Shown: positions 5,757 through 11,857 of the stretch, one piece after another
Layout of the letters: every line of letters starts with the position of its first letter
Position numbering within the stretch: position 1 is the first letter of the stretch
From: Frankiaceae bacterium
Lineage (GTDB): Bacteria > Actinomycetota > Actinomycetes > JAVEEJ01
Length of the DNA: 12,618 nt
NCBI GenBank assembly: GCA_030840515.1
Contig: JAVEEJ010000139.1
Coordinates: 1-12,618, forward strand
Direction: 5' to 3'
The notes under the pieces: generated by a model
Told to the model about the DNA's origin: nothing
Seen by the model: the letters and a program-made list of their open reading frames with translations, nothing else
Database searches by the model: none
Position numbers and translations under genes: made by a program

Positions 5757-7415
5757 CTAGTGGCTCTTCGCCGCGTCCGCCGGAGCGGGCTTGTACTTCT
5801 TGATGGACTCCTGGCCGACGTCGGCAGCGTCCATCGCGTGGGCAGGGGCCTCGTTGATCAAGGGCTCCCCGCCGACGAGCTGGAACTGCTTCTTGAACGC
5901 CCCGATCGCCTGCGTCAAGGACTCCTTGGTCGCGTCCTCGAGCAGACCGCTCTGCTGGATGGCGTCGAAGATGCCCTTGTGCTCACGCGCCACGTAGTCG
6001 AGGAACTCCGCCTCGAAGCGGCGGATCTCGTTCGTCGGGACGTCGTCGAGCTCGCCCGTCGTACCCGCCCACAGCGAGACGACCTGCTTCTCGACCGAGA
6101 ACGGCGCGTACTGCGGCTGCTTGAGCAGCTCCACCATGCGCGCGCCGCGCTCGAGCGCGGCCTTGGAGGCCTTGTCCAGGTCCGAGCCGAAGGCCGAGAA
6201 CGCCTCGAGCTCGCGGTACTGCGCCAGGTCGAGGCGAAGTGACCCGGCCACCGACCGCATCGCCTTGACCTGCGCGGAGCCGCCCACGCGGGAGACCGAG
6301 ATGCCGACGTTGATGGCGGGACGGACACCCGAGTTGAACAGGTCGGTCTCGAGGAAGATCTGGCCGTCGGTGATGGAGATGACGTTGGTCGGGATGTAGG
6401 CCGACACGTCGTTGCCCTTGGTCTCGATGATCGGCAGCCCGGTCATCGACCCGCCGCCGAGCTCTTCACTGAGCTTCGCGCACCTCTCGAGCAGCCGGCT
6501 GTGCAGGTAGAAGACGTCACCTGGGTAGGCCTCGCGGCCCGGCGGACGGCGCAGCAGCAGCGAGATCGCGCGGTAAGCCTCAGCCTGCTTGGACAGGTCG
6601 TCGAAGATGATCAACACGTGCTGGCCCTGGTACATCCAGTGCTGGCCGATCGCCGAGCCGGTGTAGGGGGCGAGGTACTTCACCCCGGCCGGCGCCGAGG
6701 CCGGCGCGGCGACGATGGTCGTGTACTCGAGTGCACCGGCTTCCTCAAGGGCGGCGCGCACGGTCGCGATGGTCGAGCCCTTCTGGCCGATCGCGACGTA
6801 AATGCACTTGACCTGCTTCTTCGGGTCGCCGCTCTTCCAGTTGTCGCGCTGGTTGATGATCGCGTCGATCGCCACCGCGGTCTTGCCGGTCTGGCGGTCG
6901 CCGATGATCAGCTGGCGCTGGCCGCGGCCGATCGCGGTCATCGCGTCGATCGCCTTGATGCCGGTCTGCAGCGGCTCCTTCACAGGCTGGCGCTGGACCA
7001 CCGTGGGCGCCTGCAGCTCGAGCGCGCGGCGAGCCTCGGCGGGGATGTCACCGAGTCCGTCGAGGGGCAGGCCGAGCGGATCGACGACGCGACCCAGGAA
7101 GCCGTCGCCGACCGGGACGGACAGGATCTCGCCCGTGCGGCGAACCTCCTGGCCGGCCTCGATCCCTTGGCCGTTGCCGAGGATGACGCAGCCGATCTCA
7201 GCGACGTCGAGGTTGAGCGCGAGGCCGAGCACGCCGCCCTCGAACTGCAGCAGCTCGTTCGTCATGCAGGAATGCAGGCCCTCGACGCGCGCGATGCCGT
7301 CACCCGTCTCCAGGACGATGCCGACCTCTTCGCGGGTCGCCTCCGGCTGGTAGGAGTCGACGTACTGCTCGATCGCGCTCCGGATCTCGTCCGGCTTGAT
7401 CGCGAGCTCTGTCAT
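5757..7415 (-). CDS. atpA: ATP synthase F1 alpha subunit, with actinobacterial C-terminal extension
   Basis: Alpha forms the non-catalytic sites of F1 and supplies the arginine finger to beta. In the 552 residues I see Walker A GDRQTGKT (172-179), Walker B VLIIFDD (267-273) and the arginine finger in SVSRVGGSAQ (R376). E. coli alpha is 513 residues; here about 40 extra residues follow AFKKQF (about 511 onward). They are hydrophilic and end in a Lys/Pro/Ala-rich tail (IKKYKPAPADAAKSH), which resembles the mycobacterial alpha tail known to suppress ATP hydrolysis. The ATG at 7413-7415 has GAAGGA just 3 bases upstream, a tight spacing. A gap of 68 bases separates it from atpH, and atpG starts 2 bases after its stop. 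Confidence 0.98.
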   Translation of the reverse strand: MTELAIKPDEIRSAIEQYVDSYQPEATREEVGIVLETGDGIARVEGLHSCMTNELLQFEGGVLGLALNLDVAEIGCVILGNGQGIEAGQEVRRTGEILSVPVGDGFLGRVVDPLGLPLDGLGDIPAEARRALELQAPTVVQRQPVKEPLQTGIKAIDAMTAIGRGQRQLIIGDRQTGKTAVAIDAIINQRDNWKSGDPKKQVKCIYVAIGQKGSTIATVRAALEEAGALEYTTIVAAPASAPAGVKYLAPYTGSAIGQHWMYQGQHVLIIFDDLSKQAEAYRAISLLLRRPPGREAYPGDVFYLHSRLLERCAKLSEELGGGSMTGLPIIETKGNDVSAYIPTNVISITDGQIFLETDLFNSGVRPAINVGISVSRVGGSAQVKAMRSVAGSLRLDLAQYRELEAFSAFGSDLDKASKAALERGARMVELLKQPQYAPFSVEKQVVSLWAGTTGELDDVPTNEIRRFEAEFLDYVAREHKGIFDAIQQSGLLEDATKESLTQAIGAFKKQFQLVGGEPLINEAPAHAMDAADVGQESIKKYKPAPADAAKSH

Positions 7416-7483
7416 GAGTCCTTCATCCCTGTCATTCGTTGCGGGCTAGCTGGTCAGTGCTGTGCAGATCAAGAGCAGGCCGA

Positions 7484-8311
7484 TCAGGAAGCAAGCGCGC
7501 TGCCGCCGAGGTCACGGCGGACGCGGCCAAGACGTTGTGCGACGGAGCCGTCGAGCACCTCGTCGCCGACGCGGACGATCACGCCGCCGAGCACCCGTGG
7601 GTCGATCTCGACCTGCAGGTCCATGGCGCGGCCGTAGCCACGGCCGAGGGCAGCACTGAGGCGCTCGAGCTGGGCCTCGTCGGGAGCAACCGCGACCGTG
7701 ACGCGCGCGATGATCCGCTGCCGCAGCTCCGCCGAGAGCTGGCTGAAGGCCTCGAGAGACCGGTCCAGCGTGCGACGCCGGCTCGGTGCGAGCGCACTGG
7801 CGGTGATGATGCGCAGCGCGACGGGGTCCACCTTCGCCGACAGGAGCGCGTCGATCAGCTCCCGTTTGCGCTCGGCAGGCAGTGCTGGGTTCGTCAGCGC
7901 GGCCCGGAGCCGGGGCTCGCGCTCGACGATGCGGGCGAACCTGAACAGCTGGTCCTCCACCTCGTCCAGCGTGCCGGCCTCGAGCGCCTGCTGGAACGCG
8001 GCCTGCGCGGCCAGCGACTCCACGGCGTCGACCATGTCCAGCGGGTGCGACCAGCGCAGCGCGACGAGCTCAGAGACGAGCGTCACGGCCGTGGCTGACA
8101 CCTTGTCGCCGAGGAGCCTGCCCGCGAGCTCGGCGCGAGCCTCGCCCGGGACGGAGGGGTCAGCGAGAACGCGGCGCAGTTGCACCTCGCTGTCGAGCAG
8201 CCGCGCGACGGAGAACAGGTCCTCCGACAGCGCGCTGGCATCCGTCTGGCCCACCAGCTCGGCGAGCCGGGCCCGCGAGGTGGCGATGGATGCCCTGCTT
8301 GATCCCTGCAT
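7484..8311 (-). CDS. atpH: ATP synthase delta subunit, long form with duplicated N-terminal domain
   Basis: Delta (OSCP) clamps the peripheral stalk to the top of F1. At 275 residues it is much longer than E. coli delta (177). The extra length is an internal duplication: residues 32-83 (LFSVARLL...DPSVPGEAR) repeat as residues 122-173 (LFRFARIV...NPALPAERK), each a copy of the helical N-terminal domain. The standard C-terminal beta domain follows, with VTVAVAPDEAQLERL and DPRVLGGVIVRVGDEVLDGSV. In mycobacteria a similar duplicated delta is fused to a b subunit; here the ATG at 8309-8311 shares one base with the atpF stop (TGATG), so they are separate but coupled genes. Confidence 0.95.
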   Translation of the reverse strand: MQGSSRASIATSRARLAELVGQTDASALSEDLFSVARLLDSEVQLRRVLADPSVPGEARAELAGRLLGDKVSATAVTLVSELVALRWSHPLDMVDAVESLAAQAAFQQALEAGTLDEVEDQLFRFARIVEREPRLRAALTNPALPAERKRELIDALLSAKVDPVALRIITASALAPSRRRTLDRSLEAFSQLSAELRQRIIARVTVAVAPDEAQLERLSAALGRGYGRAMDLQVEIDPRVLGGVIVRVGDEVLDGSVAQRLGRVRRDLGGSALAS

Positions 8312-8865
8312 CAGCGAACCTGCTCCGGCTGGGCCTTCGCGCCCGTGTCGGCCTCGTCGAGCTCAGCCAGGAACCGGTCGATGATGCGCGTCTGCAGCGC
8401 AGTGTCAGCAAGGGACTCACCGACGATGCGGCTGGCGAGCTCGGCGCTCATGCGGCCGACCTCCTGGCGCAGCTGGACGAGCACCTGACGACGCTCGATC
8501 TCGAGCCGCTCCTCCGCCCGCCGGGTGACGCCCTCAGCCTCGACGCGAGCCTCTTCCTTGGCCGCCTCGATGATCTCGCGCTTGGTCTTCGCCGCTTCCT
8601 CGCGCATCCGCGCCGCCTCGGCGCGCGCCTCGGCGAGCGCGTTCTTGTACTCGGCCTCGGCGGCCTCGAGCCGCTCCCGGGCCTCGCGGCTCTCGTCGAT
8701 CTGCGCGCGGATCGCCTCCTGTCGCGCCTCCATCGACTTCTGGATGGGCGGGATGACGAACTTCCAGAGCGCAGCGAGGATCAGCAGGAACGCGAAGATC
8801 TCCGCGAGGAAGGTGGCGTCCGGGATCAGGAAGTTCCCGGCGGCCAGGACCGTGCCGTCAGACAT
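8311..8865 (-). CDS. atpF: ATP synthase F0 b subunit
   Basis: Subunit b forms the peripheral stalk that holds F1 still against the membrane. The 184 residues show one N-terminal membrane helix (about 17-38, FLAEIFAFLLILAALWKFVI) followed by a very long charged helix rich in Glu, Arg and Ala (about 45-150), as expected for the dimeric coiled coil. The C-terminal QEVGRMSAELASRIVGESL is a common b-subunit signature that contacts delta. ATG at 8863-8865 is 11 bases after the atpE stop; the ribosome binding site is weak. There is one b gene only, so a homodimer is likely, or a b/delta arrangement as in other actinobacteria. Confidence 0.97.
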   Translation of the reverse strand: MSDGTVLAAGNFLIPDATFLAEIFAFLLILAALWKFVIPPIQKSMEARQEAIRAQIDESREARERLEAAEAEYKNALAEARAEAARMREEAAKTKREIIEAAKEEARVEAEGVTRRAEERLEIERRQVLVQLRQEVGRMSAELASRIVGESLADTALQTRIIDRFLAELDEADTGAKAQPEQVR

Positions 8866-8876
8866 CGTCGGATCGC

Positions 8877-9140
8877 TTACTTGGCGAGGACGAAGACGAA
8901 GTAGCCCATGAAGGCGAGGTTGATGAAGTACATCGCCTCGACCAGACCCACTGTGATGTAGAAGAGGGTGCTCAGCCGGCCGGCTGCCTCGGGCTGGCGA
9001 GCGACGCCGGCGATGTACTGGCTGCCGGCGAGGCCGTCGCCGATCGCCGCGCCGATGGCGCCGCCGGCGAGGGCGATGCCGCCGCCGACCATCGCGCCGG
9101 CCACGGTGACCGCGTGCTGCATGGTGTCGTTTGCGGGCAT
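8877..9140 (-). CDS. atpE: ATP synthase F0 c subunit (proton-type c-ring)
   Basis: Subunit c makes the rotor ring. The 87 residues form a two-helix hairpin: helix 1 about 10-38, polar loop ARQPE (47-51), helix 2 about 57-85. The ion-binding carboxylate is E68 in GLVEAMYFI. The following residue is Ala, not Ser/Thr, and the sodium-type pattern is absent, so H+ is the likely ion. The sequence is close to mycobacterial AtpE, including IGDG in helix 1 (D35 matches D28 of M. tuberculosis). M70 falls at the position of M. tuberculosis A63, the bedaquiline contact (see findings). ATG at 9138-9140 has AGGAGA (9150-9155) nine bases upstream. The 57-base gap to atpB holds this ribosome binding site and nothing else recognised. 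Confidence 0.98.
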   Translation of the reverse strand: MPANDTMQHAVTVAGAMVGGGIALAGGAIGAAIGDGLAGSQYIAGVARQPEAAGRLSTLFYITVGLVEAMYFINLAFMGYFVFVLAK

Positions 9141-9197
9141 TTTCGGTCTTCTCCTAGTTGTGCGTGGTGGGGCATGGCGGACGGAGCGGGGCGGGCG

Positions 9198-9914
9198 TCA
9201 GTGCCCTTCCTCGCTGACGGCGAAGCTGAAGTAGACGATCGTCAGCAGCGAGAAGATCAGCGCCTGGATGACGCCGATGAACATGTCGAAGAGCTTCCAG
9301 ATCACTGTCGGCGCCCACAGCATGAAGGACGGCATCAGGCCGATCAGCGCGATCATCAGGCCACCGGCGAACAAGTTGCCGAAGAGTCGAAGCGCGAGCG
9401 AGAGCGGCTTGGCGACCTCCTCGATGGCCCGGAAGGGGATCAGCCAGCGCGGGGCGCCGGTGAAGCTCTTCACGTAGCCGAGCAGGCCCTTCTTGCGGAA
9501 GCCGGTGAGGTGCACCCAGGCGAGGACGAGTACGGCGAGCGCGGCGGTGAGGTTGATGTCGGAGGTGGGCGAGATCAAGTGCTCCTTCGTCGGCACGATC
9601 TCCACCCAGTTGGCGATCAGGATGAAGGCGAACAGCGTCACGGCGAGTGGGACCACGAACGGCGCGGCCTTGATCCCCATCGACTGCTCGACAAGGTCCT
9701 CGATGTACTTGGTCAGGCCCTCGAACGCGAGCTGCAGCTTTCCCGGCACACCGGCCGTGATGGTGCGCCGCATCCAGAGCCCGAGCCCGACGAGGATGGC
9801 ACCTGCAACCAGCGTGGAGATCAGCGTGTCGCTGTGGATCGCGAAGCCGCCGATGTTCCAGATCGGGTGCTCACCGACCTTGATGTCGGCTGCGATGACC
9901 ATTGAGGCGATCAC
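9198..9914 (-). CDS. atpB: ATP synthase F0 a subunit
   Basis: Subunit a holds the two proton half-channels beside the c-ring. The 238-residue protein has several membrane helices and the diagnostic segment KPLSLALRLFGNLFAGG, in which R176 is the essential arginine (E. coli R210). Other family marks are PLAVTLFAFILIANWVEIVP, and the C-terminal helices IGVIQALIFSLLTIVYFSFAV. A GTG start at 9912-9914 overlaps the atpI stop as GTGA; an ATG four codons further in (9900-9902) is the alternative. Neither has a strong ribosome binding site, and translational coupling to atpI is likely. Identity is certain, the start less so. Confidence 0.96.
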   Translation of the reverse strand: MIASMVIAADIKVGEHPIWNIGGFAIHSDTLISTLVAGAILVGLGLWMRRTITAGVPGKLQLAFEGLTKYIEDLVEQSMGIKAAPFVVPLAVTLFAFILIANWVEIVPTKEHLISPTSDINLTAALAVLVLAWVHLTGFRKKGLLGYVKSFTGAPRWLIPFRAIEEVAKPLSLALRLFGNLFAGGLMIALIGLMPSFMLWAPTVIWKLFDMFIGVIQALIFSLLTIVYFSFAVSEEGH

Positions 9915-10333
9915 GCGCCACGCGCCGCTCGGGCAGCGACGCCGAGCGCGGACGCCAGTGAGAGCAGCTGGTAGAAGGCCAGGCCGATCAGGACGGTCCA
10001 GCCCCAGGGCTGGACCACGAAGGCGATCACCAGCGCGATGACGGTGATGATGCCGAGCCGGCGCATCGAGGCTCCGATGATGACTGCACGACTGGGGTCT
10101 TCGGTGGGCGTGATCTTCGCGTTGGCCGACTCGGCCATCAAGCCGTTGGCGACGCCGAGGGCGATGCCGACGGTGACGAGGAGGCCGATGGCGACGTGGC
10201 CGAGGACTGCGGTGACCGCGATCAGCAGCACGCCGACGACGGCAGGCAGGACGAGGCTCCGCATGAGGTAGCCGGCCCCCCGACGGCTCGGGCCGATCGT
10301 GCTCGGACCCGAAGTGGTCGGTGCAGTCGCCAC
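9911..10333 (-). CDS. atpI: AtpI-like membrane protein of the ATP synthase operon
   Basis: A 140-residue protein with four hydrophobic segments (about 25-45, 47-66, 92-108, 111-130) and basic N- and C-termini, directly before atpB. This is the place and topology of ATP synthase protein I; M. tuberculosis Rv1303 has the same position as I recall. AtpI-family proteins are thought to help c-ring assembly or Mg2+/Ca2+ supply, but are not part of the finished enzyme; sequence conservation is low, so position carries much of the call. GTG at 10331-10333 is preferred because AAAGGAGA (10343-10350) lies nine bases upstream. The frame is open to a TTG at 10373-10375, which would add 14 residues. It ends in a four-base overlap with atpB. 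Confidence 0.8.
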   Translation of the reverse strand: MATAPTTSGPSTIGPSRRGAGYLMRSLVLPAVVGVLLIAVTAVLGHVAIGLLVTVGIALGVANGLMAESANAKITPTEDPSRAVIIGASMRRLGIITVIALVIAFVVQPWGWTVLIGLAFYQLLSLASALGVAARAARGA

Positions 10334-10342
10334 CGCCGCCAC

Positions 10343-10350
10343 TCTCCTTT
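10343..10350 (-). promoter_or_regulatory. Ribosome binding site deciding the atpI start
   Basis: AAAGGAGA on the minus strand is the strongest Shine-Dalgarno near the atpI start. Spacing selects the GTG at 10331-10333 (nine bases) over the GTG at 10340-10342 (zero bases). The upstream TTG at 10373-10375 would place this sequence inside the coding region. Confidence 0.65.
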
Positions 10351-10387
10351 GCAGTGTCTTGGACAACCGAGCCAAAAGTGCCCTGGC

Positions 10388-10639
10388 TCAGTCACTGAGG
10401 TACCGACGCATCTGCCGGTAGGAGCCCAGAACGCCGAGCACGATACCCGACGCCATTCCCACCAGAACGAACACCGGCGCGGTGCCCAGTTGGTGGTCCA
10501 GAAACCAGCCGAGCGCCATTCCGGCGACCAGGCAGCAGGCCACGGCGAGCCCCATCCCTGCGAGTCCAAGCCCGGTGAGCTGGGGCCTCGGCTGGGTCGG
10601 CTGATCGTCGTGGTCGCTGGTCTGGCTGTCGCTGTGCAT
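10388..10639 (-). CDS. AtpZ/AtpI-family two-helix membrane protein, first gene of the atp operon
   Basis: An 83-residue protein with a hydrophilic His/Asp/Gln-rich N-terminus (1-20) and two membrane helices (about 23-47 and 53-73) joined by a short polar turn with LDHQLGTAP. The pattern of glycines and the Trp-Phe-Leu-Asp before the turn match the AtpZ/AtpI family of small F1Fo-associated proteins, which have been linked to Mg2+/Ca2+ transport or F0 assembly. ATG at 10637-10639 is preferred, with GGGGAG four bases before it; an ATG four codons upstream (10649-10651) is possible. The gene is the first after the candidate promoter, and atpI starts 54 bases after its stop. The presence of both this gene and atpI gives two accessory membrane proteins in one operon. 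Confidence 0.75.
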   Translation of the reverse strand: MHSDSQTSDHDDQPTQPRPQLTGLGLAGMGLAVACCLVAGMALGWFLDHQLGTAPVFVLVGMASGIVLGVLGSYRQMRRYLSD

Positions 10640-10689
10640 CGCGCTCCCCATGGGTGGATTTGGTGCTTTCCATCGGTCGCAAGCGGTGC

Positions 10690-10707
10690 TTGTGAAAAAT
10701 AGCACAA
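10690..10707. promoter_or_regulatory. Rex-like redox operator upstream of the atp operon
   Basis: The 18 bases TTGTGAA-AAAT-AGCACAA match the known Rex operator form TTGTGAA-N4-TTCACAA in 12 of 14 specified bases with the exact spacing. It forms part of a perfect 7-bp inverted repeat, GCTTGTG (10688-10694) and CACAAGC (10703-10709), around an 8-base AT-rich centre. It overlaps the candidate -10 of the atp operon, where a repressor would block transcription. Rex is an NADH/NAD+-sensing repressor of respiratory genes in Streptomyces and other actinobacteria. The rex gene is not in the window, so regulation is inference. Confidence 0.6.
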
Positions 10708-10725
10708 GCGCCTCTGGCCGCTCAA
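10696..10725 (-). promoter_or_regulatory. Candidate sigma-70-type promoter of the atp operon
   Basis: On the minus strand, TTGAGC (10720-10725) as -35 and TATTTT (10696-10701) as -10 are separated by 18 bases. The -10 fits TANNNT and is one of few AT-rich spots in the region. Transcription would start near 10689, giving a leader of about 50 bases before the AtpZ-like gene. The -35 begins immediately after the wecA stop, so the atp genes probably have their own promoter in addition to any readthrough from glyA-wecA. Confidence 0.5.
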
Positions 10726-10726
10726 A

Positions 10727-11836
10727 TCAGCCGCTGCGTCGGGCTCGCAACCTCGGCAGGTTGGAGACGATCAGCGCCACCACCGCGAGCGCGGCCGTGA
10801 CGCCCAGCACTGTCGTGGGCCCGTTGGTCGTGGTGAGACCGACTGCGCCGAAGGCCAGCAGCGCCGACCAGCTGTAGATGATCAGCACCGCCCTCCGCTT
10901 GGAATGCCCGATCTCCAGCAGCCGGTGGTGCAGGTGCGCCTTGTCGGGAGAGAACGGCGAGCGCCGCGCCCACGACCGACGCAGCACGGCGAGGAGCAGA
11001 TCCACGAGTGGTACGGCGAGCACCAGCACAGGGAGCAGCAGGGGCACCAGCGCCGGGAAGAGGTCGACCTGGGTGATGCCCTTGGAGTTGGGGTCCATCT
11101 GCCCGGTCAGGGTGACCACCGAGGAGGAGAGCACCAGACCGAGCAGCATCGAGCCGGAGTCCCCCATGAAGACGCGCGCCGGGTCGAAGTTGTGCGGCAG
11201 GAACCCGAGGCAGGCGCCGGCGAGCGCGGCCGTCATCAGCGTGGGCGGCGCAGCGACGTCGTACCCGTTCAGAACGGAGAGCTTGTAGCTGTAGATGAAG
11301 AAGGCGACAGCGGCGATGGCGACCACGCCTGCAGCCAGTCCGTCGAGCCCGTCGACGAAGTTGACCGCGTTGATCATGATCACCGTGAACAGCACCGTGA
11401 TCACCACGGCCTGGCCCTGGGACAGCGACAGCACGCTGTAGCGCGGCACCGGCAGCCAGAGCAGCTGCACGCCGCCGAGCACCATGACGCCGGCCGCCGC
11501 GATCTGCCCGCCCAGCTTGGTCAGCGAGTCGAGCTCGAAGCGGTCGTCGAGCGCACCGATGAGGCAGATGACCAGGCCGGCCTTCAGCACGGCGGTCGGC
11601 TCCGAGGAGCTGATGAAGGTGCCGGACAGCGTGGGCAGACCTCGAGCCACGACCAGAGCCGCGAGGATGCCGCCGTAGATCGCCAAGCCGCCGAGGCGCG
11701 GCGTCGGGATGGAGTGCACGTCCCGGTCGCGCACCGGGGCCATCGCCTTGATGCCGACCGCGAGCCGACGGGCGAGGGGGGTGAGCAGATACGTCGTGGC
11801 CGCGGCGACGACGAGCACGAGCAGGTACTCGCGCAC
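10727..11836 (-). CDS. wecA: Undecaprenyl/decaprenyl-phosphate GlcNAc-1-phosphate transferase (WecA/Rfe family)
   Basis: A 369-residue multi-pass membrane enzyme of the MraY/WecA family, which joins a sugar-1-phosphate from a UDP-sugar to polyprenyl phosphate. In actinobacteria the WecA member starts the linker (GlcNAc-PP-lipid) for arabinogalactan or other wall polymers. Motifs in order: TPRLGG (45-50), GALDD (94-98, Mg2+-binding Asp pair), NAVNFVDGLDG (156-166), FMGDSGSMLLG (223-233, with D226) and the cytoplasmic HLHHRL (301-306) typical of the WecA group rather than MraY. About ten or eleven hydrophobic segments are seen. The GTG start at 11834-11836 has a strong site AGGGGAGG (11840-11847) three bases upstream. 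The gene order wecA then atp is as in Mycobacterium (rfe, Rv1302). Exact sugar donor and lipid length are inferred. Confidence 0.93.
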   Translation of the reverse strand: MREYLLVLVVAAATTYLLTPLARRLAVGIKAMAPVRDRDVHSIPTPRLGGLAIYGGILAALVVARGLPTLSGTFISSSEPTAVLKAGLVICLIGALDDRFELDSLTKLGGQIAAAGVMVLGGVQLLWLPVPRYSVLSLSQGQAVVITVLFTVIMINAVNFVDGLDGLAAGVVAIAAVAFFIYSYKLSVLNGYDVAAPPTLMTAALAGACLGFLPHNFDPARVFMGDSGSMLLGLVLSSSVVTLTGQMDPNSKGITQVDLFPALVPLLLPVLVLAVPLVDLLLAVLRRSWARRSPFSPDKAHLHHRLLEIGHSKRRAVLIIYSWSALLAFGAVGLTTTNGPTTVLGVTAALAVVALIVSNLPRLRARRSG

Positions 11837-11839
11837 CGC

Positions 11840-11847
11840 CCTCCCCT
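11840..11847 (-). promoter_or_regulatory. Ribosome binding site supporting the wecA GTG start
   Basis: AGGGGAGG on the minus strand lies three bases before the GTG at 11834-11836, inside the 21-base gap after glyA. There is no in-frame ATG nearby that would fit better, and the first membrane helix starts right after this GTG. Confidence 0.7.
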
Positions 11848-11857
11848 GTCCTCGGCC

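Noticed and set aside
3003..5760. Several plus-strand open frames opposite atpC, atpD and atpG
   Set aside because: All overlap certain minus-strand genes, have biased compositions, and lack ribosome binding sites or recognisable domains.
6501..7637. Long plus-strand open frame (378 codons) opposite atpA
   Set aside because: It is the antisense shadow of atpA, runs past its start, and its product is a low-complexity Arg/Val/Asp-rich sequence with no family features; high GC leaves such frames open by chance.
9141..9175. Short upstream reading frame before atpE starting at an ATG near 9175
   Set aside because: It runs out of frame into atpE, has no ribosome binding site, and its product has no features. 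It looks like a frame left open by chance.
10685..10712. Inverted repeat after wecA as a transcription terminator
   Set aside because: The T-rich run is in the loop, not after the stem, and the sequence past the stem is mixed. Match to the Rex operator with exact spacing explains it better.
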